This document shows, in pieces, positions 1 through 12,242 of a DNA stretch of 64,000 nt. The notes under the pieces were generated by a model, which saw only the letters and a program-made list of their open reading frames with translations, searched no databases and was not told where the DNA came from. Made by a program: the position numbers and the translations under genes. The stretch covers positions 1,240,001 to 1,304,000 of the forward strand of contig JBANDB010000004.1 in NCBI GenBank assembly GCA_037576215.1. The letters are read 5' to 3'. Within the stretch, counting starts at the first letter, position 1. Every line of letters starts with the position of its first letter. The stretch comes from Armillaria gallica (taxonomy: Eukaryota > Basidiomycota > Agaricomycetes > Agaricales > Physalacriaceae).

Positions 1-180
1 TCCTGCCATTAACATCTTGTGCGAAGACGGTATGCCCATTGGGGAGTCCCAGAGACACGACTTTGAATCACGATAAGGCTGGTCGTCTTGATATCTAGTG
101 GAGATTAGCATGACTGAGGAAAGACATGAATAATGGCACACACTTGCCAGACACCTTGCAGAGACAATGATGGACTCAAT
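1..180 (-). pseudogene. Fragment of kinase-like relic (block K), cut by window edge
   Basis: This stretch matches, with scattered substitutions, segments near 18270-18400, 28050-28170 and 44360-44490. Read on the minus strand, the best-preserved copies give a peptide resembling a kinase glycine-loop/beta-3 region (VVFLGLPDGHTVFAQDV in the 28-kb copy). The rest of the gene would lie left of the window. Stops and frame slips differ between copies, so I treat it as a decayed fragment. The kinase assignment is an inference from weak resemblance. Confidence 0.3.
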
Positions 181-3100
181 CAAATGGTGAGCCTTTTTTT
201 CCAGTGTGATTTCGGACTTAAAAGTGTGTCAGTAGTGTTTGAGAAATCTATCAATGAAGCTCGATTAAAGTTCAGAAATGAATGACATTCACAGAGTGTA
301 TTTTGAGTATAAACAATCAGCAACAGCCCTCCTGCCTATGTCATTCACTATGGCAATGCGAAAGATAAATGTGACAGATCTGTGAAAGGTGTAGATGGTA
401 TCGAATATTCTATCAATAGGGGATTTGACATAGATATGAAGGTTTGTTGAACAGACCAATAGCAGGGCTGCGGTGTCGAGATTGGGTGATGGGGGCTTCC
501 TGTTCACAACTGCGATGTAGGTCCTGTGTGATGGGGTTGAGCGATGTGTTGGTAAACAAACCCTCAGCTCGGCGAGAGAAGACAAAGAGAACAATGCACA
601 TTGACTGTTGTCATAAATTCTATCTCTCCTGACCGCAGCTGCGAGTTTTCGTCACCATAAGACCAGATTACACTTGCTGTTTCCTTCTAGCTCGCCAGTT
701 CTCAAGGGGAATCACATTCAGCTGAACAAAAAAGATTTAGCGAGATGCCAGAATTTGGTTGAGGGAGACAGAGGCAGAAGATACCATAAGTGCTTCCCTT
801 GGCACATTCCTGTGCTTGCTCATTGTGTTCCTCAGTCTTTCAATAAAAATATACTTGCAGCCAAATGCGATGGTTAGCATCTTCTTTCAAGTTCCAAGAC
901 TATAGAATTTGAAGGGAATCACTTACAAAGTTATGGAAAGCCTCTTGGTCATTCATATGCCCATCTTCAATGTCCCACAATCAGCTCATGAAATACGGCA
1001 GAGTATAAGTAGCTGGCATCGGAGCTAATCCAAAAGGCAAGAACCGCGAAACGTAACACGTCTTGAAAGTGCCAAAACCCTCTAAGATTGGCATCCGTAG
1101 TAGGCCAGAGCATTATGGTCATTCGAATGACGGAGCAAAGAAGCTACCAGAGGTTTAACAGCAAGGACCCTAGCAGTAGAATGATAGTAACAGTCTGCAC
1201 ATCAGATGAAGAGGTTGAGGCAGAGAGTTGTGTCAAAGAAGTACTTAGTAAACACATCAGAGAAGAGAAGCTTCAGCTATTTCGGTCCAGATGGTATTTA
1301 CCAGTTCCGATAATGCCATTTTGTCCGTGACACTCTCTCCTTCTGCCTCCACCATCCTGTGGTCACTTCTGCTCTTTCAAAACTTTCTTAAGACTCGTTT
1401 TCTTCTGCCACCGCCTTGTGTGCTGCACAGTGTCTCTTCCAGCTTTCAGGGTGGTCCTTACAAGTACGGCAAACCTTTTTTAGTATTTGGCCAACACTGA
1501 CATCCACTGTTTTTTTTAAGGATTCATGGTCTCTGGCAAAATGGCAATCCATAATCCTTTACTTGCCCTTGTTTCTGAGAAATTTGACGAGAACAATATT
1601 GAACTGCTCATGCCAAGCTTGCTACCAAGGATATCCAACACTTATCACCTGTCAGCCATCTTCTACCCAGGCTGGATATTGATTTAGAAGGAGATAGTGT
1701 TGACAATAGTGCTCGTAGGTGCTTGTGGTCAATTTTGTGCATGGTTCAATTGCATCTTGTGTTGGACCATCGCTCATGACCTTTAGCAGAAGAAAGGCAT
1801 ATACCAAGATGCAGAATTGTATCTAGTAGGATAAAGATTTGAGTGTCTTCATGACAGGTAAGGCACCATTGTACTCTGAGTAGCTTTCTCATGCTGACAT
1901 CCTTGATTGTCTGTGAAGACGATCTAGAAAATGACCAGTTTAGGATTTCGTCATTTCTATCGTCCAAAGGAAACCACGACTAGGCAACCCGAGATGAGTA
2001 TTACCCACAGAAGAAGACTCATTGCCATTTGGATTGTGTGTAGGGACCCACTTGAACATTATGTTGAATGACCGGTATTGCATGGTTTTTACATGGTGCT
2101 AAACTGGAGATGTTCCAATTTTTAAACTAGTGCATTCCACCTACCATTCTTTCCCATTTAAATTCAGCTCATGGCTTCCTTACAGGTGCTATCAAATTTC
2201 TTCTGCAACCTACGCTGAATTTCCCATCCACTCTTGCATCCCATCAATCTGTATAACCAGTGTTGCGTTCAGTGCGCGTCTGCATTCACGAAAAGTCTTC
2301 ACTGAGTCTTGGCTTCATTCCGGTTTCTCCTTCTATCCCAAGTGCTTGGTCATCAGCACTGCCAAGCCTTGCCGACAACCACCGTTGCACATCTTGACCC
2401 TACTCAAAGACTTGAATGTCACGACTTCCTACATCTTCATTGATGTCAGCCAGTCCACTTTCCAAGGAGAGCCCTGCCGTTTGCCATCGCTTGTTCCTAT
2501 GTGTCCTGTCCTTGCCCCTTGCCATGGGTCTATCATTGAATCTCCCTTGGCTCTGTGCACATACATGAGGCCGAGCTTCTGCATGGACTGCGCTTGTCCT
2601 GCCTGATCTTTTCAGGCATCTTTTCTACAACAATCACAATATCACAGACCTTCTCAGCTAATGATGACAGGCTCACCATGGAGAAGAGAGATGACAACAT
2701 CAACCCTTCGACTTCTCGGGTGGTCCGTCTGTGGCATCAAGTCAATCTGGAGGGATCAGTTTTGCACCTTGGGCTGTTCCCATTGTGTGTCCTGTCTGGC
2801 TCATCTTTCTATATCATGCTAATCATCCTTGTTCGCTTATATAGAAGACTCTGAAAACCCACTTCAATCTACACTATTCATAGTGCCTGGCTTTCACAGC
2901 TCCCCCTATGCGCTACAAACTATATTCCCCCCTGTCCGATATATCTGCCCGTTCTGGCATCATCGCCTTTTCTGTCCTTTCGAGCAATGATATTGCATCA
3001 TCACTGACACCGTCGAGCCGAAGTGGATACCTTACCATGCCTGCTACTGCTGATATCAGCTCCCTTCTCTTAGAACATAATCATAATATTGGCTACTAGC

Positions 3101-3313
3101 AATAAAGGCTGCTCCCATCACCAGCTATCGTTTCCATGCTCAACCCATATGGCCACCAGGTCACACACATGCCCTCGCATGCAGACACTGTTGGTACTTG
3201 ACATCCAGTCTTGGTCTGGTGGGGAAATGCCGCCCATCAATATGATTGATGTGCGAGTTGATGAGCAAGCAAGCATTGGTTCTGCTGTCATCGATGAAAT
3301 TCAGCCAAAGCGC
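180..3313. repeat. Segmental duplication block R1, copy A
   Basis: Nearly the whole stretch aligns base by base with 28230-31378 (copy B), and about 440-2880 also aligns with 53225-55560 (copy C, more diverged). Typical shared anchors are the AATAGCAGGGCTG tract near 460, the CAGTCCACTTTCCAAGGA tract near 2450 and the GACATCCAGTCTTGGTCTG tract near 3200. Only short open frames are present and they are not conserved between copies, so I call no gene here. The block ends abruptly at a 3.0-kb insertion; the alignment with copy B resumes at 6334. Confidence 0.75.
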
Positions 3314-6300
3314 TGATACACTTGGTATCAGGCTACCCGTAGATTTTGCAAATTTCTATCAAATAGTGCAGTCTACAAGTGGTACAGAGAGCTATAGTGG
3401 AGGCTTTACACTGATAGCTAGTATACTACATAAGATAGTGAGCAATACAGTACCAGAACAGACTTAGAAGCGACATCTAGACGAGTCAACTCTATAAGCC
3501 TTCAACACTGAATGCTATTCCCTGCCTAAAACAAGACTAGTTACAGTCAGAACCAAGGGACACATTGAAATGGGTTACAAACCTAAAGCAGAACACAGAA
3601 GGACTAGATTACTCATCATCTCGACAACCTGAATGAACCTAGAAGAGAATTGCTAAGTCCACAACGGTTCACAATGTGAAATGAACTTAGTCTAGAACAT
3701 GAATAAACTTGGAATAACTGAATAACTGACACTTGGCACTGAGATAGCTAAAGATTGCGCAGTGATTGAAGCAAATACAATCTTGGTCCGACGATCGATC
3801 ATGATCGGTGGTTACATCCTCGAAATACTGCACAATTCATAGTATTGAATAGGAATCCACATGGCAAGGCATGAAGGAGAAGCAAGGAGTTCCTACAGAC
3901 CATTAGGACACTCCTCGGCAATAGAATGACCGCTAGTCATTCCATCCAACTGAATAGAAACCTTGGAATGGCACAATCCTTGTAAATTAATTACTCGTCG
4001 TTTGTATTGATACCCAAAGCTTGTACCATAATTACTTTTAGATACAAGCTCCTATACCTAGACTGGAAATCATATAAATTAGCAGCAACGAGATGCATAA
4101 CGGTAGGAAAGCATTCCCCTGTGTTTGTGCTAGTAGCCTTTTAGCTACCTAATCAATCACTGGTTTAATCGCATATCCTTGACTGAAGTGAATTAAGTTT
4201 ACCAAGTCAACCCCAAAAGGGTGGCTATAAGTAATCTAGAAGAACTAAGTAGGAAGAAGAGTTGTCCCCACGTTTGCGCCTTGCTAGTTAATTGAACTGC
4301 TCCGCATACAGAGGCCTCGTGCTCCCTCACTGACTAAAGTGATCTAGACGTGCTAAGTCGACCACAGACCGAAGATATTGCCTAGTTGAAGTGAAATAAG
4401 CCCTAGAACGCTTTAAGTTCGAATAGTTAACAAGTCAGTGTACTCTAGAGTCTGTGTACTCTTTGCAAGTCTCATACTTGAAGCCAGGACCTGTGTGTTC
4501 TTTGTAGAGTCTGTGTACTCTTTGTAGAACTTTGGTTCTTTGTTGCAAGTGCATGTGCTTGTGTTGTAATCGAGTCTGTGTACTCCAGAGCAATTATGCT
4601 CTTTGTAGACCTCTAGGTCTTTGATTGTTCGATTGTTAAAGCTTGTCTAGTTAAAGCCTTACCAGCTCTCCTAGACAAAGTCGTTTCAAGTCTAAGCCAC
4701 TCAAATTATACCTTACAAACCCCCACATCCATATACATTGCTATCACAATTAGTGTATCTTGTGTAAACACTTCTAGATTTGAATCGAAGTTGTTTTGAA
4801 ACAAACCCAATTGATTATCGATATCTAAGTACACCACGAGTGCTTCTACCGTTGATACGCTGTCTACGCATTCACACCTAGATTTTGCGATTTTATAATA
4901 ATACTATTGCATATCTATCTTACATTAGTGATACTTAGAGGACTATAGCTGAGGCTTCGAGCTGATAGTTAGACTAGTATGCGACTAGTAGAGCCAGGAC
5001 TTAGATGCAATACCACTAGTGGGTTAAATCTACCAGCCGGTCATACTAGTGACTTGAATGCTAACAGGGCTAAGTGAATACGGCCACTAGTGGACAAGTA
5101 ATGCGACTAGCACACCAAACAAGAAGCAGAGGACACAAATCTCGTGAAGTTCGGTCACTAGCGAGCTGCTCTGGGCACAAACGCCTAAGTCAGGTTAACT
5201 AGTCACGCGGCAATCTCGAAGCAGGACTTAGAAATGAATTTAGCAACGGATTAACCTTGCGGCAGATCTGACTAGTGTGATACAGATCTATTACGATTGG
5301 TACTAGTATAGCCGGGCTGCACCTTCGATCACGATCGACAGCTGTTACAGGCACGCTCGCCTGGCTAGTCATTTATCCTTGGCACTAGTGGAGCGTCGCT
5401 GGGCCCAGGACATGGAATACAACTGCTAGCGGAGCTCCTAGGCTCACTAGTCAGCAAGCGACCGTTTCTAGACCGACTATTGCGTGATTATTCACCATTA
5501 TTCGTGACTAGCCAAGAAATCCTTATCAATAATACCCCTCTAGTCAGTTATTTATATCTTGATCGTACCTTGTTTGTCAGTATATAAGTAGTAGAATAGG
5601 CGCACGCGCGGCTCAGGCAAGCCATCCCCGCAATTGTGACCTACTAGTCAGTATCTAGTGCCCCAATTAAAGGCTTTTGTGCTTAACCTCGACGAAGCGG
5701 CTACTAGTCGCTAAGTTACCCATAGCATTGAGTGAATAGAAGTGTCTTAGAGTAATCTTTTGTGTCCTGCAAAGGCCAAGAGTGTTTCGAAGTTAGTTCA
5801 AGCAAGTTCTCGAAGTTTAAAGTATTATTCTTAGGCCAAGAGCGCCACTAGTCTGCCTAGAAAGCGACTAGTCAAGTGTTTATTCACTTGTAAGACATTA
5901 CAGGGCCAAGAGAGCCACTAGTTCGAAGCAGTCCCAGTCAGAGCGAGCGCAGTAGCTCAAGTCGAGTCACTATTCATCCAATTGTGTCTTACAAACCCCA
6001 CTAGTGCGAGTAGTACGCTTGTATAGCTCACTAGTAACGAAATAAAACGTCTTTAAACAACTTTCCTTGATTATTGAAGTCTGCAGAGTGCTTCTATCGT
6101 ACTCGAAACGCCCGAATTCAATACATTGGTGATAAGTGTAGAGTTAGTGATTGGTTTAGTGTTGTTGGTGTTCATTGCCAGCCTCTAGTCCATTTGCCAC
6201 TCGCCGTTACCGAGCACATCACCGTACTCACCCTCGAACTTAATATTGGTGATTGTGTGTGATCTAGTATCTAGATTGACAATCTAGACACTTGTTTCAT

Positions 6301-6328
6301 TTGCACGCTGCCTGTTACCGAGCACATC
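3314..6328. mobile_element. 3.0-kb non-coding insertion with target duplication AGCGC
   Basis: The paralogous region at 31370-31385 reads straight through (GGAAGCGCAAGAGG), but here 3015 bp intervene. AGCGC precedes the insertion (3309-3313) and AGCGC follows it (6329-6333). The element starts TGATACAC; taken one base longer it ends CA, which would leave a 4-bp duplication. Between about 3470 and 6070 there is no open frame of 60 codons in any frame. Two diverged sub-units are visible: about 3314-3440 resembles about 4851-4970, and the GAGTGCTTCTAYCGT junction near 4840 recurs near 6080. The second half is rich in ACTAGT. I read it as a non-autonomous LTR-type derivative or nested LTR remnants; the class is uncertain. 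Confidence 0.6.
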
Positions 6329-6333
6329 AGCGC

Positions 6334-9120
6334 AAGATGGTTGGCAAGGGTCAATCAAAGCTGCAGGTGACGATATTGATGTGGATATTTGATGCGTGGC
6401 GAACTTCCATGCCTTCCGTGTCATTTGTAGTCGTGCAGCACGTGACTTTATTCCTCTTTATCTTGTACTATCGAAGAGAATCAGGGCTCAGCTATATGTT
6501 GAGAGCTGAGGCAGCGAGATGCCTGAGGCTACGGTATTGAAATTGTGATTTCTAGTGGTCGTGACATTCTTTGAATCGATGTATAATTTTCCACGGAACA
6601 CTGTAGAGTGACTTGGACGTGGGATCATTTAATTTCTTTCCTTTTTACTATCGTTCCCTTGCATATCTGTGTACGGGAGAGCTTCAACACTTCAATACCT
6701 CTGCGTTCAGTGCGCCTGAGCGAGAGGTAAATCTGGGTCCGCGTTTACTTGCCATCCATCCTAGTTACTTACGTGTTTATAGACATCGAAGATCGTCTCG
6801 TCTTATATAAGCAGCCGTGTCATGTGAAGTCGCACGAAACTTGACCTTTTGGACCGTTGTAGATGCAGCGATAGAAATTTGAAGCTAACTTGTATTCTTT
6901 CTATACTCGGAGTCTTGAGTTTGCCATGAACAACTCACAGGTGTAAGCAGCCTTTGCCGGTACCTGTTCTTCCTCGTAGACGTAACTATATAAGAGAACC
7001 TGAAGTAGAATATGGACGTCTTCGATTTCTCGAGTCACTATCCGGCTGTTAGGGAAAAGCAGGACGTCGTGATACTCTCTGTAAAGGTGTATATTAGTGG
7101 ACACCCTTAGAGAATAAGCTCCTAGCCTCTGCAGAACAAAGCCTATTTCCACCCAGAAACGGCGTGTGTCCATGACCTCTGCTTCCTATTTCCAAGATGT
7201 AAATCATGGGGAACATACAGGACCGTAGCATGACCTCAAGACCTTAAATACCTCGTCATCACAGTTCGTACAAATGCCTTTGCCGACTTTCCTCACTGGA
7301 GCATCTATAACTGTTCCTTCTCTATCAATATATGTTCATTAACATGATGGCAGACGCAAGAACGAAACAAGCACAGCAGGATCGACGCTACTACGTCGAG
7401 TAACGAACATTGAAAGTTAGAGCTCAATTAGCTGGAGCATCACAATGTAGACGTACTTATATGAAACACGGCGCATGACTTGCCATGTTTCCAGTATAGT
7501 TTTCAACGAGATCTTAAAGCTATTATACAGCTTCCAGAACTGGAAACCAGCAGGTGCTAGCTCCAAAAAATACCGTACGTGTCGAGCGGGGTGAGAAACA
7601 TTACGGTTCACATGTGAGTAAACGCTGCTCGAGCTGTATCCTTCACTGATGCCAAACTGACTGGAACCTGGCGGCACTACACGCACCACACGACGTAGTA
7701 AATCTGGCGAGCATGAGTGCAACGCGGATCTATTTGACAACTTCAGTCTTGGATACTTCTGTCGTTTACATGATATCAATACAACACGAATCCACCAGAG
7801 TCTGGCCGTCTTCAGTGGCCCCACGATATCAGTGCTCGAAAGGTTGACATTGCAAAGCAGGACGGAAATATCAGCACCTGGAGAATATACGTCCGGAAAG
7901 TCTGGAGCGCAGAACACTGAGGTATGTAAATTCCGGGAGGTATGAATAGGATAGATTGGAGCGGATGACATTTGGAACAGGCCGTCTATCTGGGACGAAT
8001 AGAATTAGCACGATAAGGCAACATGAGGCAGATAATACGTACAATGTAACAGCTTGAGAAGCAAAAACAATCCCTCGACATTGATTTGACCCCACGGAAG
8101 TACCTGGGAAATGTCGAAGCATCGATGATGCGGCCTCTCTCCTTCCCGGTGAGATGGACATTGCTGGGTGACGAGTTTCGTGATCTATACACCAAAGACC
8201 CGCCAGGACACCTCGCCCATGCGAAGTCTCATCTATATGTATGCGCACGAGCAAGACGGGATAATGGATGGAAGACCCTGGGGAGTACATAACCCATGGC
8301 AACCACCAGTACCCGCAAGAGACGAGGCTCATCCTTCGAGAGTGGACTGGGTGACGCCGAGGTGCGCGTAATAAGTTGGGATATGATGGTCCAGTCCTTG
8401 GCGGGGTCATGAAATGCGACGACAGCAGCAAATTTGAAGCTGGACGGCGCGAATGGCCAAAATTTTGATTTCGCGAAGGCCTGGAACGAGCATGGATACG
8501 GTGAAAACTTGTTGCAGATGCCGACATGAATCGAACATCGGTGACACAGACAGATCAGATAGTAAAGTGAAAGAGAATGTCAAGGTGGATCGCAAAAGGG
8601 TCTCCTAGACCGTCCATTTATCGTTCGAATCGGTTGAAGAGACCTGGTAGCATCTAAAACGAGCTCAATACAATACAGAAAGATCGATAAATAGGACGCA
8701 CGATTAACCGTTTAGAAAATAGGAATATCTTCGGCTGAGCGTACGCCACATAAGAATCGCCATCATCGATGGATCGCCGGTCGCTGAGTATCCACCGCTG
8801 CTGCTTGTCCGAAAAATGAACCGATTTCTGTATCATCTTTACTGAAACGCAGACAGTAAGCAGGAGAAATAGACTCAGAGAACAGGAATACCCTATTGGC
8901 ACCCGTGGTCGGAACGCACTCGCTCATGAAAGGCGTCCGAGTCTTTCTTCTACTGAAGCTAATAAGCTACGGCTTGCCAGAAGATGGGAAGGAGAGACTC
9001 ACGAAATCGAGCACAACGGCTATAAGCACCACATCGACGACATGTCCCTGTTGCTCCTCATACATCCTCCTAAATTGTCATCAGTCTGGCTAGAGAAGGA
9101 CAACTACTGCTGAGAGCGGC
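6334..9120. repeat. Segmental duplication block R2, copy A
   Basis: This aligns with 31379-33480. Anchors include the GATATTGATGTGGATATTTGA tract at the left, the hexanucleotide-rich CGACGCTACTACGTCGAG near 7383, and the GCACCCGTGGT segment near 8900. About 750 bp around 7420-8190 is present here but not in copy B. The 8000-8420 part is the reverse complement of the R1 core at about 2400-2860, so a unit contains an inverted repeat of itself. Minus-strand open frames of 184 and 218 codons exist at 7417-7971 and 7871-8527, but they overlap, are not kept open in copy B and show no recognisable domain. I therefore do not call them genes. Confidence 0.65.
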
Positions 9121-9828
9121 AGCGAGCACGGGATATCCATCTCAGCAATTTCTGAAGAACTATAAGCTACCGAGCGTTTACAGCCTGGTATTTCTCCACC
9201 GACTGGACATCCGAATGTCAATGTTGGCCTTGTGCCGAAAAACGAGTGCCGAACGTGGTTATCCACAAAAGGACAATCCTAACATTGGCACGACGTTGGA
9301 AGAATAAGCGATGGCGGAAGATAAGAGAGCTCTGGAAGGCAAGCGACAGCGGGACTGATTGATGGTGGAAGGAAGAGCACAGATGAATCGGCAAAGATCG
9401 GTAAACCGGAAGCCGGACCGATTCAGCGGATCTTCGACATGTTGCCACCATCTTCGTCTGACGTGCCACCTGGTACTCTCAGGAATACCGCTCGAAATCA
9501 CTGCTTTTTGCCTTTCATTTGATGTGCTACGTGTGACGCGTCAACATTTCACCGGCACCAATGATCCGGTTTACTTGTATATCGCCCGATTCTTGGGGAT
9601 TGACAGACATTCAAGAAGCTGCAGCTTCGGAGCAGAAATTTCTGGGACGTTGAGAGCTCGCGGTAATTCACGAGGGTGGTATGGCAGTTGGTACTTTTGT
9701 GAGTAATTTCCACCACACTTCATAGAATTCAGTTGCGCACACACTTTAACTGAAGGATTCAGGGACACAATAACGCGCTTATACAATTGCAGGAAGGCGA
9801 GGTAAGCATTTTCTTACATCTTCGCCTA
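9121..9828. other. Gene-poor stretch with a diverged repeat fragment
   Basis: I recognise no gene. About 9280-9440 resembles 15780-15960: a GAAGATAAGARAGCTCTGGA tract followed by a GGACCGATT-like tract. This marks a third, more decayed copy of the R2 end. A plus-strand 115-codon frame at 9359-9706 has no counterpart in the other copy. Confidence 0.4.
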
Positions 9829-10217
9829 CTGTACGTGAGTGTAGGGAGGCAACGCAAATCTGAGCGTTACGGTCAGGATTCAAAGAAACTGGGAAACGAT
9901 CCTCGCGTTATGCGTTACGGTTTCCAGTTTAAGCAACAAGGGTTCACTGGGACAATAGACTTCGCACTGTTTACTTTGATTGAAACAGAGTCGTAGTCTT
10001 TTAAGAACGGTAACATAACAACTCAATTTTCTTATGGCTTTACAGAGAGCTTCGTAGAGGATTTTGATGATTATTTTTGCATTTTTCTGATTTTCTTTTG
10101 CAACATAACGATAAAAGTTGGAAACGGGGCGAGCGTTATGCGTTACGTGGGGCAAAATAAGCAACGAAACGGAGTCAGCGTTATGCGTTACGGTTTCCTC
10201 CCTACACTCACGTACAG
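9829..10217. mobile_element. 389-bp MITE with perfect 21-bp TIRs and TA target duplication
   Basis: The left end reads CTGTACGTGAGTGTAGGGAG (G follows) and the right end is its exact reverse complement over 21 bp. TA flanks both sides (9827-9828 and 10218-10219), as expected for Tc1/mariner-type non-autonomous elements. Inside, a GCGTTATGCGTTACG motif occurs three times (near 9904, 10130 and 10179). There is no transposase frame. The TIR and TA evidence is read directly; the superfamily is inferred from the dinucleotide target. Confidence 0.85.
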
Positions 10218-10501
10218 TAATTTTCTAGGCCAAATCGCCCACCATCTCACTTTGGGAAGTCCGTAGAGATTGTATGTACTGCATTTACCATTGATTCAAA
10301 TTTCAATCAGATGTACGAAGGATGTTGGCTCCTTAATTTGATTTAACCTCGACTCAATCATGTACGACAGACCCTCTCCTCCTGCTCGTCCAACCGTAAA
10401 CAAGTAACCCTTCTCGCTTCGACCTATAGACCAATTCCTGACTTATACTCTAATACCAGTTGGACGCTACCGTTCTCGCTAATCCTCAGGCTCGGCTTAC
10501 C

Positions 10502-11019
10502 TGTTAAGAATCAGAGTATTTTGAGTAATACACGAGATAATGAATACTCAAGTAAAACCCGAGTCATGAGCGAGGATATCCGAAAGCCGAGTTCCAACCA
10601 CCAAGAGGGATCCGATATGGGTGCTAACAAGCGCTAGGCGTAGTTAACGGGTTTGTCAGCAAGCGCTAGGCGTAACTGACGGGGTTTCCAACAAGCGCTA
10701 GGCGTAGTCGGAATGCAAACGGAACGGCAAGCGCTAGGCGTAACCGATCAGAGATGCTTAGATCACACAGTTAAGTGGACGTCGAAGAGTAGTGAAATTA
10801 GATTAAGATATCCTAATACAATGTCAGGTAAGTATTTATACACTACTAGTAAGGACTCGAGTCAGTATTATACTACAAGGTTCCATCGCATTCCAGTATT
10901 AGCAAGAAGAATAGAGAAAATATGAGAAAATGCCAGTAGGCCGAGGTCAAGACCGAAAACGCCGAGAGAAAGCATGTGTTGACTCATGTACGACCGGAAA
11001 AGGCCCGATATCCATAACA
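10502..11019 (+). mobile_element. Solo LTR, copy 1 (518 bp), target duplication TTACC
   Basis: The element begins TGTTAAGAATC and ends GATATCCATAACA, with short terminal inverted repeats TGTTA/TAACA. It is flanked by TTACC on both sides (10497-10501 and 11020-11024). A full second copy lies inverted at 20438-20952 with a different target duplication, so the two are independent insertions. No internal retrotransposon region is present between LTRs, hence the solo LTR call. Orientation is arbitrary. The unit contains the hairpin array described separately. A 5-bp duplication and TG...CA ends are typical of copia- or gypsy-type LTRs. Confidence 0.88.
10623..10746 (+). repeat. Array of four constant-loop, variable-stem hairpins inside solo LTR 1
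   Basis: The 14-mer AAGCGCTAGGCGTA occurs four times (from 10629, 10661, 10693 and 10729). Each copy is flanked by a different pair of complementary arms: GCTAAC/GTTAAC, GTCAG/CTGAC, CCAAC/GTCGG and CGG/CCG. The loop itself contains the palindrome AGCGCT. The array recurs in LTR copy 2, where the third pair is perfect (CCGAC/GTCGG). Confidence 0.8.
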
Positions 11020-11024
11020 TTACC

Positions 11025-12242
11025 CATGGGTTACGATCTAGTAGTGATGTACGGCGGTTTCTTATAACATTGTATCAGATTGATGAATTGCCGTGCTCCA
11101 AGACTCCTGTCAATGCTGTTCTTCGGCTTCGATACTGTCCATCAGGCTAACGTACGAGGGTCAAGGGCTGGGAATCAATTACAGCCGAGAAACGAAGAAG
11201 TGGTAAACCAGTGAGAGTGATGTACTCCGGATTTTCACATAGCGCCGATGAAGTAGCGCGCGCTTCTTTATGGATGAATTCTCCTCTCGACGTCCGTCCT
11301 TCCTTCTTCCCTTGTCCAAAATGGAGTAGCCTTGACAGGGCTCGTTTGACTCTGCGCTGACTTTGCTGGTGAGACGTCTTCGGGGGATGGCTGGAGCTCT
11401 GGTAATGAATGTGATATGATGAAAGGTAGGTATACCGGCGGTTTCATTTCACCGTAGACTCTTCTCACGTCATAGATCTTCAGTGCTGGGTATATTCGGC
11501 TGCAAATTTAACGTTGATCTAGCGCAGTTAATTCATCCACATCGCTAGAACTCGTGATGACTCCGTCAAGATGACGTACAAGTGGCGAGAATCGCACAGA
11601 ACGACCACCCACGAAACGCTTTCACTGCGCACCGGGGTTGTTGAGAGAAGAACTCCAGGAACGGCGAGCGTTTGTTGGTTGGCGAAATTGACGTCGGTGG
11701 TTTCTTCTTTTCCGAAAGGGTGCAACTCATTTCATCCTGCAGCTACTTCTCGTTGGGGAGTGAAGCGCAACATGCACCATGAAGATATGAGAGCCATGCG
11801 GTGGGCGTTTATCGAACGTATGTGCGGCAATGTGATTTCTTTACCTCAAAATGCAAACACGAATGATCCAAACGTCGCATTACATACGTTGTACCGCCCC
11901 AATACCGATAGATTCGACGAGGTGGACGATTAGAAAAATATGATAGGAATTTTACTTGCAATCGAGCTCCATTGAGCACTTGTACTACGTAGTACGCAAG
12001 GATGATTCAAGCCGTCACATATCAGATCCGCATTTAGGCTCCTGTGATAGGGGATGATTCCGGTCCGGACCAGCGTCTACGATTTTACTTCCTGCCACGA
12101 AGACCAGGAGTATCAATCGTCTGTATACAGCGCAGTGCAACTACAGCCTAGTACCACGCCACGTTGGCAAAGTTCTCGAGGACACAATAGAGTATGCGTG
12201 GCTATATCGCTGTCACATTCTCATTCTGATATGATTAGGAAA
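11025..12242. other. Region upstream of HET1, no gene recognised
   Basis: No protein family is recognisable. A 120-codon plus frame at 11571-11933 has no evident domain and no paralogue in the window. The last about 150 bp before HET1 (TTCCTGCCACGAAGACCAGG near 12090) resembles the sequence upstream of HET3 (near 36823). This suggests that the promoter-proximal DNA was duplicated together with the HET gene. Confidence 0.4.

Noticed and set aside
7417..8527. Overlapping minus-strand frames of 184 and 218 codons as genes
   Set aside because: They overlap in different frames, have no recognisable domain, and the paralogous block at 32.5 kb does not keep them open.
10623..10746. CRISPR-like array of regularly spaced repeats
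   Set aside because: There are only four 14-bp units with 18-22 bp between them, inside an LTR of a eukaryotic genome, and the spacers are made of the complementary arms.
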